Below, piece by piece: positions 45,901 to 54,749 of a stretch of DNA of 64,000 nucleotides (its first letter is position 1; every line of letters starts with the position of its first letter). The stretch is taken from NCBI RefSeq assembly GCF_018885265.1, contig NZ_CP076538.1, forward strand, positions 1,276,001 through 1,340,000, in the 5' to 3' direction. Below the pieces are notes generated by a model. That model was not told the DNA's origin and did not search any database. It was given only the letters and a program-made list of their open reading frames with translations. Source of the DNA: Amycolatopsis aidingensis. Its GTDB lineage: Bacteria > Actinomycetota > Actinomycetes > Mycobacteriales > Pseudonocardiaceae. The position numbers were made by a program, and so were the translations under genes.

Positions 45901-46479
45901 TCACACCTCCGTGCGCTGGAGGGCGAGTTCGACCCGCACCACGCCCGGCACGGTTCTGGCCAGCGCGACCAGCGTTCTGCGCTCCGCCTCGTCGGTGAAG
46001 GAACCGCGGATCGTGGCGACACCGCCGGCAACCCCGGCCGTCCAATGGTCGCGGTGCCCGGAGTAGTCGGTCAGCAGGGCGCGTATCTGCGCGGCGATCG
46101 CGTCGTCCTGGCGCACCAGTGGGCGCAGCAGGTCCCGGCGGCTGATCACGCCGACGAGCGTCCCTTCGGACACCACCGGCAGGCAGCGCAGCCGATCGGT
46201 GAGCATGTGCCGCGCGATGCGCTCGACGTCGGTGTCCGGGCTGACCACCTCGACCGGCGTGGTCATCACCGTGGAGACGGCCTGCTCGACCCGCGGTGAC
46301 CCGGCGACGACGGCACCGCGGATGGCGTCGGCTTCGGTGAAGATTCCGACGACCTTGTCGTCGTCGGCCACCGGCAGCGCGGCGAAACCGTGTTGGAGCA
46401 GTAGTGCGATCGCGTCCTGGATCGAGGTGTCCGGGCTGATGCTCGTCACCGGCCTGCTCATGATGTCCTGAGCGTCCAT
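45901..46479 (-). CDS. Tandem CBS-domain protein with BON domain (2)
   Basis: Protein of 192 aa, paralogous to its downstream neighbour: CBS1 (AQDIMSRPVTSISPDTSIQD), CBS2 (STVMTTPVEVVSPDTDVERI) and a short BON-like domain (AGVAGGVATIRGSFTDEAER). The ATG at 46479 follows GGAGGCAC. The layout recalls mycobacterial HRP1 with an added BON domain. Two DevR-like boxes lie about 75-115 bp upstream, so induction under hypoxia or redox stress is a plausible inference. Confidence 0.86.
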   Translation of the reverse strand: MDAQDIMSRPVTSISPDTSIQDAIALLLQHGFAALPVADDDKVVGIFTEADAIRGAVVAGSPRVEQAVSTVMTTPVEVVSPDTDVERIARHMLTDRLRCLPVVSEGTLVGVISRRDLLRPLVRQDDAIAAQIRALLTDYSGHRDHWTAGVAGGVATIRGSFTDEAERRTLVALARTVPGVVRVELALQRTEV

Positions 46480-46551
46480 GGTGTGCCTCCATCGGATCTC
46501 GGTGGCCAGGACGTTGTCCCAACGAACGCTACGAGCCGGGCCGCCCGTCCG

Positions 46552-46593
46552 CTGCGGGATTTGGTCCCCGGCCACGGGGACCTAAGGCCGTCG
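46552..46593. promoter_or_regulatory. Two DevR/DosR-box-like sites
   Basis: Minus strand 46571-46552 reads GGGGACCAAATCCCGC inside a 20-mer matching about 13 of 20 positions of the DevR consensus (GGGAC core intact). Plus strand 46574-46593 contains GGGACCTAAGGCC. Spaced 22 bp centre to centre, upstream of the CBS-BON operon. Confidence 0.4.
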
Positions 46594-46688
46594 AGGTCGG
46601 GTCCGGCGGCCGGATCGGGGACGATGGGCAACCGGACCTGAGCCTGGCTGGCCGCCGCACGAACCGGAGGGGGCATCGTCCGATGTCC

Positions 46689-47075
46689 TCAGGTCCTGGT
46701 CCGGCCCTGGTCCAGTTCCGCCCATTCGCGTTCCCACGCGGCGTAGCGGGACAGCCGGACCGACCAGCGCGCGGCGCCGTACAACAGCGCGCAGGCGGCT
46801 AGCGCGGCCAGCCAGGACAGCGCCGCGACGCTGACGGCCGCACTGAGCGCCTCGGTCGGCGTGCCCTGCGTTCCTACTCCGTACCGGGCGGTCCGCGCCT
46901 GGTAGGCGTAGATCTCCGAACCCAGTGCGGCGGCCAGTGGCATGGCCAGCATTCCGGCTATGGCCAGGCACAGTGCGAGCACGGCCAGCACCCGGTCTCC
47001 CGGCCGGGCCAGCTCGCCGCGGTACCGGCGCAGCACGCGGGTCGGCCAGCTGGTTGTGTCGCTCCCCGTTCCCAT
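46689..47075 (-). CDS. Rv1733c-like membrane protein, short form
   Basis: Protein of 128 aa with two transmembrane helices: RVLAVLALCLAIAGMLAMPL (about 28-48) and ALSWLAALAACALLYGAA (about 83-101), separated by an extracytoplasmic loop starting ALGSEIYAYQART. This matches the ends of mycobacterial Rv1733c, a DosR-regulon membrane protein, but the middle of that protein (about 80 residues) is missing. The ATG at 47075 follows GAGG. It sits between stress-protein genes, consistent with a dormancy role; molecular function is unknown. Confidence 0.72.
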   Translation of the reverse strand: MGTGSDTTSWPTRVLRRYRGELARPGDRVLAVLALCLAIAGMLAMPLAAALGSEIYAYQARTARYGVGTQGTPTEALSAAVSVAALSWLAALAACALLYGAARWSVRLSRYAAWEREWAELDQGRTRT

Positions 47076-47137
47076 ACTGCCGGCCTCCTCGGCTGTCTTC
47101 CGGCTCCTGTGGTCACCGTCTGCTCGTCCGCCGGTCG

Positions 47138-47166
47138 CCGGACCCGGGCCAAGTGCCCGGGTCCGG
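47138..47166 (-). terminator. Stem-loop terminator after the universal stress operon
   Basis: CCGGACCCGGGC and GCCCGGGTCCGG form a perfect 12-bp stem with a 5-nt loop, between the end of the universal stress gene and the start of the Rv1733c-like gene. There is no U-tract, as is common for actinobacterial terminators. Confidence 0.6.
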
Positions 47167-47234
47167 CCTTCCTCCGGCCGCGGTGCTGTCGGTGCCGTGC
47201 TCGCGCCACCGGCACCAGCACGGCCGAGCCGGGA

Positions 47235-48137
47235 TCACTCGGCCGGCTCCGGTCGTACGACCATGACGGGGCACTCGGCGTGGTGCAGCAGAGCCTGGCT
47301 GGTCGAACCGAGCAGCAGGCCGCGGAATCCGCCCCTGCCCCGGCAGCCGGCCACGAGCAGCCGGGCCCTGGCGGACCACTCCAGCAGCTGGTGCCGCGGC
47401 CGGTCCCTGGCGACCACACGCTCCACGTGTACCTCCGGGTACTTCTCCTGCCAGCCGGCCAGCTGCTCCGCCAGCGTCCTGCGCTCCACCGCGTCCACCG
47501 ACTCCCAGGTCGAGTAGAAGCGGGCCGGGCTGAACACGGTGTCGTAGTCACCGTCCAGCCAGGCATGTACCGCCACCAGCGGCGCGCCCCGCCAGGACGC
47601 CTCCTCGAACGCGACCGCGACCGCCCGCTCGCTGACCGGGCTGCCGTCAACCCCCACCACCACCGGTCCCTCCGCAGGCACCTGCTCGCCTGCCCGGCCG
47701 CGCACGACGACCACCGGACAGTGCGCATGGCTGGTTACGGCGACGGCCGTGGAACCAAGCGGCATCCCGGGAAAGCCACCCTTGCCGGACCCGCCGAGCA
47801 CGAGCATTCGCGCCCGGTGGGAGAGTTCGAGCAGGGCAGGGATCGCCGGTTCCCGCGACAGGATCGTGTCCACATCGACCCCGGGACCCGTCGCCTGCGC
47901 CAGTTCCATCGCCTCGTCGAGAACCCGTTCGCCGTCCTTTTCCGTCGCCTCGAAGAACCCTTGCGGCACTCCGAGGCCGCCCCCGTAGTAGCCCGCCGAC
48001 AAGGGCAGCGCGTGCACCAGCCGCAGTCCGAGGCCCCGTTCGGCCGCGGTCTCCGCGGCCCAGCGCACGGCGCGCGTTGCTGCCTCCGAGCCGTCCACCC
48101 CGACGATGATCTCGCCGCCGGTCACCATGTCACTCAT
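47235..48137 (-). CDS. Tandem universal stress protein (1)
   Basis: Two UspA domains in 300 aa, each with an N-terminal IIVGVDGSEAA or VVVGVDGSPVS strand and the ATP loop G-x2-G-x9-G-S/T (GSGKGGFPGMPLGST and GCRGRGGFRGLLLGST), so it probably binds ATP like mycobacterial Rv2623. The ATG at 48137 overlaps the stop of the upstream Usp gene as ATGA, with GGAGAGGGAG upstream. Second gene of a two-gene operon with a candidate DevR box in front. Confidence 0.92.
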   Translation of the reverse strand: MSDMVTGGEIIVGVDGSEAATRAVRWAAETAAERGLGLRLVHALPLSAGYYGGGLGVPQGFFEATEKDGERVLDEAMELAQATGPGVDVDTILSREPAIPALLELSHRARMLVLGGSGKGGFPGMPLGSTAVAVTSHAHCPVVVVRGRAGEQVPAEGPVVVGVDGSPVSERAVAVAFEEASWRGAPLVAVHAWLDGDYDTVFSPARFYSTWESVDAVERRTLAEQLAGWQEKYPEVHVERVVARDRPRHQLLEWSARARLLVAGCRGRGGFRGLLLGSTSQALLHHAECPVMVVRPEPAE

Positions 48138-49069
48138 CTCTTCGTCTCCCTCTCCTGTCGAAGTCCGTGCTGGTCCGTCGTGCCGCGGGCCACGATCACC
48201 GGGCAGAGCGCGTAGGACATCACCGCTTGGCTGGTCGAACCGAGCAAGAGGCCGGCCAGCCCACCCCGGCCCCTGCTGCCGACTACGAGCAGCAGCGCGC
48301 GGTCGGCCATGGCCAGCAGTTCGTCGGCGGGTGCGCCGCGCCGTAGTTCCCGGTGCACGGTGACGTCGGGGTACTTCTCCTGCCAGCCCGCCAGCCGTTC
48401 GGCCAGCAGCTCCCACGCCCGTTCCTCGACTGCGGGCAGGTCCATCCGCAACCGGGTCTGCTCGAACACCGCGGCCAGGAACGTCTCGTCCCACACGTGC
48501 ACCGCCACCAGCGGCGCGCCCCGCAGGGACGCCTCCTCGAACGCGATCGCGATGGCCTGCTCACCGGCGGGCGAACCATCCACCCCGACCACGACCGGAC
48601 CGGAGACGGGTGGCTGCTCATCACCAACGTGCGCGCGAACCAGGACCACCGGGCACGCCGCATGCGCGGCCAGCGCTACCGAAGCCGAACCCACCAGCAT
48701 CCGGCCCAGCGGGCGAAGCCCCTCCGTGCCGAGGACCAGCAGGGCGGCCGATTCCGTGGCCTCGCGCAGCGCCTCGGCCACCCGCCCTTCCCGCAGCTCA
48801 ACCCGGGGGGACAGCCCTGGTACCGCCTCCCGCGCAACCGCATGTGCGGTGGCCAGCAGCGCCTCGCCCCGCTGACGCAGGTCGGCGCGAAGGTCCTCGC
48901 GCATCGGCGATGGCAGGTAGTAGGCCGCGGGCGCATCGTCGAGCGCGTGCACCAGCCGCAGCTCGCGGTTCCGTCGCGCCGCCTCGGCTGCCGCCCACCG
49001 CACCGCCTGCATCGCGGAGTCCGAGCCGTCCACCCCGACCACGACCGCACCAAGCGAGGTACCGGACAT
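48134..49069 (-). CDS. Tandem universal stress protein (2)
   Basis: 311-aa protein of two UspA domains: VVVGVDGSDSAMQAVRW and VVVGVDGSPAGEQAIAI starts. The second domain keeps the ATP loop (GSRGRGGLAGLLLGST). In the first it is altered (GTEGLRPLGRMLVGSA), so only the second half may bind ATP. The ATG follows GGAG. First gene of the Usp operon; a DevR-like box lies 89 bp upstream. Confidence 0.92.
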   Translation of the reverse strand: MSGTSLGAVVVGVDGSDSAMQAVRWAAAEAARRNRELRLVHALDDAPAAYYLPSPMREDLRADLRQRGEALLATAHAVAREAVPGLSPRVELREGRVAEALREATESAALLVLGTEGLRPLGRMLVGSASVALAAHAACPVVLVRAHVGDEQPPVSGPVVVGVDGSPAGEQAIAIAFEEASLRGAPLVAVHVWDETFLAAVFEQTRLRMDLPAVEERAWELLAERLAGWQEKYPDVTVHRELRRGAPADELLAMADRALLLVVGSRGRGGLAGLLLGSTSQAVMSYALCPVIVARGTTDQHGLRQERETKR

Positions 49070-49556
49070 CGCGTCTCACTCCTTGCCCACTCGTCATGTC
49101 TGCCATGGACGTTACGAACGGCGGGTGCCCGAGGGCGCCGGTCCTTGGTCGTCGCACCGAGGGACCTTCGGCACCGGGTGTGCCGTGCGCGGACCGGCTT
49201 CGCTCGGCGGGTAGGCGGACGTGCCGGGGTGCGGCAATCTCGTTTTCACCCTTTTGGCCCAAGGCGCCGGAGGAAAAGCTCCGCTCCGGCGCCGGAGCCT
49301 CCGCAAATCCGGGTAATCGTCACAATGCGGAAAGTGATCAGGGTTGGCTTGCTGATCACCGGAGCGCCGATTGCCGGACGGGGGCCACCGTGGCGGTGTG
49401 CTCCGTGGTAGAAAACGGTTCCCGATCGGTTCCGTAGCAACACGGAGGGTGAGGCAAGGACTGGTGCCGGCTGCTGCTGTGTCCCCTCGTCGTGCCTGCC
49501 CCCTCGGGCGGGGCCCCACTTTTCGTCGACTGTCACTCAGGAGCTCGTGAACCCCC
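49070..49556. other. Divergent intergenic region
   Basis: 487 bp between the Usp operon (-) and the conservon (+). It holds the DevR-like box at 49158-49177 and presumably the conservon promoter. No gene was recognised. Confidence 0.5.
49158..49177. promoter_or_regulatory. DevR/DosR-box-like site
   Basis: CGAGGGACCTTCGGCACCGG keeps the GGGAC core, the central G and the CC positions (about 12 of 20 consensus positions), 89 bp before the first Usp start. Confidence 0.35.
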
Positions 49557-51980
49557 GTGCAGAACAAAGCCGACAAGGACGAGTCCGACAAGCCGTACGA
49601 CAAGTCGATCCGCAAAAGGCTGACCAGGACCGTCCTCATTCCCAGCGTGACGCTGCTGGTGCTCTGGACCGCGGTGTCCTCGTACTTCTTCATCAACGGG
49701 CTCTACGTCCGGCTGGTCGCGGACTCGGTGCGCCAGGTGTCGATCCCCGCGGCCACCACGCTGGCCGCGTTCCAGAAGGAACGGCAGATCGCCCTGCGGT
49801 ACCTGGACAATCCCGGCACCGGCCAGGGCGGGCTGCAGGAACAGCAGGCGGCAACGGACGAGCGGCTCGCGGAGCTGCAGACCGCATTCGACGCGACGAT
49901 CTCCAGTGCGCCCGACCAGATCGCGACCAAGGTCAACGCGCTGAAAAGCCAGTTCGACCAGCTGCCGGTAGTGCGCTCGCAGATCAACTTCCGGAGCATT
50001 GACCGTACCCAGGTCAACTCGTACTACAACGGCGTGCTGGACACCGCGTCGAACCTGTTCGACACCCAGGCCCGGATCGTGCCGGAGGCCGAGGCCGCAC
50101 ACGGCGGCATCACCGCGACCGCGGTCTTCCGCGCCGGTGACATGATGTCGCGCGAGACCTCGATCGTCTCGACGGCCTTCGCGGACGGGGAGTTCGCGCC
50201 TGCCGACTTCGTCCGGTTCACCCAGCTGGCCGGCTTCTACCGCACGGAGCTGGCCCAGATCGAGCCCTTCCTCGAGCCCGGGGTCCGGGAGCAGTACCAG
50301 GCGCTCGTCGACAGCGCGGCGTGGAGCAGGCTGGCGAGCGCGGAAGACGCACTGATCAAGCACGGCCCGTGGTCCCCCGGCGGGCAGGGCGAGGTGCCGG
50401 TCAACCCGGCGGAATGGCAGAGCGCGACGAACCAGGTCGCCCAGCAGCTCAACGATATCGCCATCGACCAGGCCGACAAGGTCTCGGCCGCCGCCATCGA
50501 CGCCGGAAACGCCCAGCTGCGCAACGCGATCATCGGCAGCATCGTCGCGCTGCTGGCATCCCTTGCCGCGATCATCGTGGCGGTGCGGGTATCCCGTTCG
50601 CTCGTCGACCGCGCGCTGATGACTCGCCTCGCGCGGCTGCGCAACGATTCCCTCGACCTCGCACGGGAACGACTGCCGAAGATCGTGAACCGGCTGAAGA
50701 ACGGCGAACCGGTCAACGTGAAGGAGGAACTTCCGCAGCTCGACCACGGCCGGGACGAGATCGGGCAGGTGGCCGAGGCGTTCAACGTCGCCCAGCTGAC
50801 CGCCGTCAACGCCGCGGCGAGCGAGGCCAAGGCCCGCAGCGGTGTGCACAACGTGTTCCTCGGTATCGCACACCGCAACCAGGTGCTGGTTCATCAGCAG
50901 TTGCAGATCCTCGACGAGATGGAGAGCAGGGAGGAGAACTCGACCCAGCTGTCCTCGTTGTTCCAGCTCGACCACCTGGCCACCCGGGCCCGCCGCACCA
51001 CCGAGAACCTGATCATCCTCGGCGGCAAGCAGCCCGGCCGTCGCTGGCGCAAGCCGGTCACCCTGATGGAGGTGCTGCGCGCGGCCGTCTCGGAAACCCA
51101 GCACTACTCGCGGGTTCAGGTCGAGCAGGTCGCCGATGTCGCGATCGTCGGTGCCGCGGTGGCCGACACGATCCACCTGATCGCCGAGCTGGTCGACAAC
51201 GCGACCTCGTTCTCCCCGCCCGGTTCCCCGGTCGAGGTGACCAGCCGCATGGTCGCCCGCGGGGTCGTGGTCGACGTGTCGGACCAGGGGCTCGGCATGA
51301 AGGACGGCGTCCTGCAGTGGGCCAACGAGATGATGGCCAAGGCGCCCGAGTTCGACGCGATGGCCCTGCGGGCCGACTCCAGCCTCGGCCTGTTCGTGGT
51401 GGCGCGGCTGGCCGCGAAGCTCGGGATCACCGTCACCTTCGACCCGTCCCGGTACGGCGGCCTCCGGGCTACCGTGCTGATCCCCTCCCAGCACCTGGCA
51501 GGCGAGCAGCAGGGGGCCACGGCAGCCCAGGCGGGCGAGCTGAGCGCCGCCGACTTCGCGCCGACCGAGGACACCGCGGTCCTCGCCCCGGTCGGTGCCT
51601 CCGCCCCGCAGCCAGGGGCGCCCGCGCCAAGGGACCAGGAAACCCCCGGCTCGGTCGCCGGCCAGATCCCGGCGAAACGAGACGTCAAGCCGCGCCCTTA
51701 CCCGGCGCATGGGCTGACCACACCCGACTCCGCGCCGGCCCCACCACCGGCCGTCGCGGAACAGAGGCATGAGCCGGACCCGGCCGAGCGGCCCCCTGAA
51801 CAGGGCGACGACCGGCCACGGCTGCCCCGGCGCGAGCCGCAGCAGAATCTCGTCACCCAGCTCAGGGACGAGCCCGACGAGGGCGGGGACGAGGACGTGC
51901 CGCCAGGGGAGAGCACGGCGCGCACGCTCGCGGCCTTCCACAAGGGCACTCGCAGGGGACGCGACAGGGGCGAGGACTGA
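49557..51980 (+). CDS. Conservon sensor histidine kinase-like protein, CvnA type
   Basis: Membrane receptor of 807 aa. TM1 (TVLIPSVTLLVLWTAVSSYF, about 28-48), a nitrate/nitrite-sensing-type helical extracytoplasmic domain (about 60-325), TM2 (AIIGSIVALLASLAAIIVAV, about 325-345), HAMP, then an HATPase_c domain (ELVDNATSFSPPGSPVEV, DQGLGMKD, GLFVVARLAAKLGI) and a disordered Pro/Glu-rich tail. The phospho-acceptor region is AHRNQVLVHQQL, as in the conservon class, with no response regulator. The GTG at 49557 opens MQNKADKDES. It heads a four-gene operon with roadblock, DUF742 and GTPase proteins that together form a GPCR-like signalling complex at the membrane. Confidence 0.92.
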   Translation: MQNKADKDESDKPYDKSIRKRLTRTVLIPSVTLLVLWTAVSSYFFINGLYVRLVADSVRQVSIPAATTLAAFQKERQIALRYLDNPGTGQGGLQEQQAATDERLAELQTAFDATISSAPDQIATKVNALKSQFDQLPVVRSQINFRSIDRTQVNSYYNGVLDTASNLFDTQARIVPEAEAAHGGITATAVFRAGDMMSRETSIVSTAFADGEFAPADFVRFTQLAGFYRTELAQIEPFLEPGVREQYQALVDSAAWSRLASAEDALIKHGPWSPGGQGEVPVNPAEWQSATNQVAQQLNDIAIDQADKVSAAAIDAGNAQLRNAIIGSIVALLASLAAIIVAVRVSRSLVDRALMTRLARLRNDSLDLARERLPKIVNRLKNGEPVNVKEELPQLDHGRDEIGQVAEAFNVAQLTAVNAAASEAKARSGVHNVFLGIAHRNQVLVHQQLQILDEMESREENSTQLSSLFQLDHLATRARRTTENLIILGGKQPGRRWRKPVTLMEVLRAAVSETQHYSRVQVEQVADVAIVGAAVADTIHLIAELVDNATSFSPPGSPVEVTSRMVARGVVVDVSDQGLGMKDGVLQWANEMMAKAPEFDAMALRADSSLGLFVVARLAAKLGITVTFDPSRYGGLRATVLIPSQHLAGEQQGATAAQAGELSAADFAPTEDTAVLAPVGASAPQPGAPAPRDQETPGSVAGQIPAKRDVKPRPYPAHGLTTPDSAPAPPPAVAEQRHEPDPAERPPEQGDDRPRLPRREPQQNLVTQLRDEPDEGGDEDVPPGESTARTLAAFHKGTRRGRDRGED

Positions 51981-52062
51981 CGGTCCTCGAGCCCGCGCAG
52001 GCATACCGCAAGTTCTATCGGCATAGTAGGAAGTTCCGCACAGGAAGCCGGGGTCTCTCCGC

Positions 52063-52488
52063 ATGAACGAGTACGGGAACTCCAAACCCGATCTCAACTG
52101 GCTGCTCGACGACGTGGTCAACCGCGTTGTCGGCGCACAGAACGCCATCGTGCTGTCCGCCGACGGCCTGCTGATCGGCAGGTCGGCCGGGATGAGCAAG
52201 GACGACTCGGACCAGCTTTCGGCCATCGCGTCCAGCCTGCAGAGCCTGGCGAAGGGGGTGAGCAAGCAGTTCTCCCGCGGCCAGGTGCTGCAGAACATGA
52301 TCGAGATGGAACGTGGATACCTCTTCGTCTCGGCCGCGGGCCAGGGAGCCTGCCTCGCCGTGCTGGCCGAAGAGAACGTGGATGTCGAGATGATCGCCTA
52401 CGAGATGAACCGTCTGGTCAAGCGGGTCGGCGACTATCTCGCCTCCGCTCCGCGGGAAGCCGCGCATGCACTCGGCGAGGCCACGTGA
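52063..52488 (+). CDS. Roadblock/LC7 protein, CvnB type
   Basis: Cytoplasmic protein of 141 aa with the roadblock/LC7 fold (LNWLLDDVVNRVVGAQNAIVLS, ADGLLIGRSAGMSKDDSDQL, GYLFVSAAGQGACLAVL). It belongs to the conservon complex and in such systems acts with the neighbouring GTPase. Its stop overlaps the next gene's GTG start. Confidence 0.93.
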   Translation: MNEYGNSKPDLNWLLDDVVNRVVGAQNAIVLSADGLLIGRSAGMSKDDSDQLSAIASSLQSLAKGVSKQFSRGQVLQNMIEMERGYLFVSAAGQGACLAVLAEENVDVEMIAYEMNRLVKRVGDYLASAPREAAHALGEAT

Positions 52489-52856
52489 GTGGGGAGGACG
52501 GCTGGTATGACGAGGCCGCCGGCCCGCTGGTCCGGCCGTACACGATCACCGGGGGCCGGACCCCTGCCGAGAGTGAGCGGCTCGATCTGTCCACCCAGGT
52601 GCGGACCCTGCGGGCGGAGCAGGAAACGGTCGGGTTGGCCCCGGAACACCTGGCGATCCTGCAGCTGTGCCACGAGCCGATGTCGATCGCGGAGATCGCG
52701 GTCTATGTGAAGATCCCGCTCGGGGTCGTCCGGGTCCTGTGCGGAGACCTGATCGAACGCGGCTTCGTCATCACGCGATCCCCAAGTCACCAACCGGCCC
52801 AGGAGCCGGACCTCGAAACACTTCAGGCGGTTCTCGATGGACTCATCAGGTACTGA
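52485..52856 (+). CDS. DUF742 protein, CvnC type
   Basis: Protein of 123 aa with the DUF742 pattern: PYTITGGRTPAESERLDLS, HLAILQLCHEPMSIAEIAVY and LGVVRVLCGDLIERGFV, a winged-helix-like fold. Third member of the conservon operon, overlapping both neighbours (GTGA with the roadblock gene, 20 bp with the GTPase gene), which implies tight translational coupling. Confidence 0.93.
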   Translation: MSGEDGWYDEAAGPLVRPYTITGGRTPAESERLDLSTQVRTLRAEQETVGLAPEHLAILQLCHEPMSIAEIAVYVKIPLGVVRVLCGDLIERGFVITRSPSHQPAQEPDLETLQAVLDGLIRY

Positions 52857-53427
52857 GGGCGCGGGGAAGGACATGGTCCCCGCCCCGGTCAAGATCATTA
52901 TTGCCGGTGGTTTCGGCGCCGGGAAGACCACCATGGTCGGCTCGGTCAGCGAGATCCCGCCGCTGACAACCGAAGAGCTGATGACCGAGGCCAGCACGGG
53001 CGTGGACGATACTTCCGGCGTGGAGCGCAAGCAGACGACCACGGTCGCGCTCGACTTCGGCCGGATCACCATCTCCACCCGGCATGTGCTGTACCTGTTC
53101 GGCACCCCAGGGCAGGCGCGCTTCTGGTTCATGTGGGACGACCTGGCGCGCGGTGCGATCGGGACGATCGTGCTCGTGGACACCCGGCGGGTGGAGGCCA
53201 GCTTCGCCGCGATCGACTTCTTCGAGCGCAGGCAGATCCCGTTCGTGGTCGCGGTGAACTGCTTCGACAACGCGGCGCGCTACGAGGTGAACGAGATCCG
53301 CGAGGCACTGGTCGTCCCGGACCAGGTGCCGATCGTCATGTGCGACGCGCGGGATCGTGACTCGAGCAAGATCGCGTTGATCCGGTTGGTGAAGCACGCG
53401 ATGACGGTGTTGCCCGCGCCGGTCTGA
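52837..53427 (+). CDS. Conservon GTPase, CvnD type
   Basis: Small GTP-binding protein of 196 aa: P-loop GGFGAGKTTMVGS, switch-region DFGRI, G3-like LFGTPGQARFW, and VNCFD in the NKxD position. Completes the cvnABCD set. In other actinomycetes the following genes are often effectors; here the same-strand prenyltransferase operon follows after 130 bp. Confidence 0.93.
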   Translation: MDSSGTEGAGKDMVPAPVKIIIAGGFGAGKTTMVGSVSEIPPLTTEELMTEASTGVDDTSGVERKQTTTVALDFGRITISTRHVLYLFGTPGQARFWFMWDDLARGAIGTIVLVDTRRVEASFAAIDFFERRQIPFVVAVNCFDNAARYEVNEIREALVVPDQVPIVMCDARDRDSSKIALIRLVKHAMTVLPAPV

Positions 53428-53557
53428 TCTCCGGTGACGCCGGGTGGCTGGGTCCGATGGGAGGCACGTCCCCGGTAACCCACATGACGCAATCCGCTGG
53501 GCTGGACGGGTGTCAACAGATAGTTGATCGCTCAGCTGGGCTGCTAGCATCCCCCAA

Positions 53558-54718
53558 GTGTTCAGTGGCTTGCCGGGGTTATCCCATCAGGTAAGGGAAA
53601 ACGACCGTTCCGCTGATCGCGATCTCGGCACCGTGATTTATCCCGCACAAGGTCGGCTGGCCGGAGATTTCCTGTGCGGGCTGTGGGCCGCGGCGGGTAC
53701 CGCGCTCAGGATCCCGGCTGAGCAGACCGCCCAGTCCATCCGGGTCCTGCGTTCCGTGCTCCCCGCATGGGCGGGTGAGCGCATCGGGACGGTGCCTGCC
53801 GAGCCCTCGTATGTCGCCGATGACGGTTTCCCCGCCGAGATGTCGGTGAACTGGTCCGGAGCCCACCCGGAGCTGCGGCTGCTGTTCGACTGCGGCCAGG
53901 TCTCGCCGGACGGTCCCGATCCCGCCGGGTCCGGTGTGGCGGCCAACGGCCGTCTCGGTCGGATTCATCAGATGTTCACCCCACGGCAGGATCTGCCGCC
54001 GGCGCCACTGTGGCATTCGGTCGCCTGGCGTCCACCGTCGAGACTGGTGCACAAGACCTACTTCGGCTTGTACGACTGGCCGCACGCGCAGCGCCATGCC
54101 GCGGTCGGCGAAGCCATGCGGCGGCTCGGCATGGCAACCGCATGGCGGGAAGCGCGCAGGCGGGTGGAGGAGGCCGCGGGCCTGCGGGAGATCGAGTTCT
54201 TCGCCGTGGACCTCGCCGACGAGACGGATGCCAGGGTGAAGGTCTACTACCGCAATCACGGTACCGACATCGGCGAGATGAACCGCATTGCCTCGGTGGC
54301 GCGGCACCACGACCCCGAACGGGCACGGGCCGCGTACCGGACGCTGACCGATGGGCGTACCGATGCCGGTGAAGCGGCCCTGAGTTGTCTGGCATTCCGG
54401 TCCGGTGTGGACACTGCGGCGGAGTGTGCGACCTACCTCAGGCTGGGCAGCCTGGCTCCTTGCGACCAGGAGGCTGTGGACCGTACCGCCGCGCTTCTGC
54501 GCAGCGAGGGGGTGGACCCTGGCCGGTTCCGCGCGCTCGCCACCACCCTGGCACCCGGCCCGCTGCACGAAAGCCGGGGCCTCCTCGTCCTGGTCAGCTA
54601 CCGCGCCGCGGGCAGGCAGGGTGACGTCACGACCTACTTCCGCCCTCCCGTTTACCGCGGTTCCGTCCCCCGCCCCGCCTCGCCTGTCGACCTCGGAATG
54701 CGTGAACGAACCCGTTGA
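53558..54718 (+). CDS. Aromatic prenyltransferase, DMATS (ABBA-fold) family
   Basis: Soluble prenyltransferase-like protein of 386 aa. Segments typical of bacterial indole/tryptophan DMATS enzymes are present: ELRLLFDCGQ, VHKTYFGLYDW, ARVKVYYRNHGTDIGEMNRI and VTTYFRPPVY, which supply the alternating Lys/Tyr/Arg residues that hold the prenyl diphosphate in the ABBA barrel. The family moves a dimethylallyl group onto an aromatic ring; the acceptor here is unknown. The GTG at 53558 is chosen as the farthest plausible start; no strong ribosome-binding site is seen. No tryptophanase or flavin monooxygenase lies beside it, unlike known bacterial indole-prenylation loci. Confidence 0.82.
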   Translation: MFSGLPGLSHQVRENDRSADRDLGTVIYPAQGRLAGDFLCGLWAAAGTALRIPAEQTAQSIRVLRSVLPAWAGERIGTVPAEPSYVADDGFPAEMSVNWSGAHPELRLLFDCGQVSPDGPDPAGSGVAANGRLGRIHQMFTPRQDLPPAPLWHSVAWRPPSRLVHKTYFGLYDWPHAQRHAAVGEAMRRLGMATAWREARRRVEEAAGLREIEFFAVDLADETDARVKVYYRNHGTDIGEMNRIASVARHHDPERARAAYRTLTDGRTDAGEAALSCLAFRSGVDTAAECATYLRLGSLAPCDQEAVDRTAALLRSEGVDPGRFRALATTLAPGPLHESRGLLVLVSYRAAGRQGDVTTYFRPPVYRGSVPRPASPVDLGMRERTR

Positions 54719-54749
54719 TCCCGGGTAGCACCGTCGGAAGGAGCAGATC

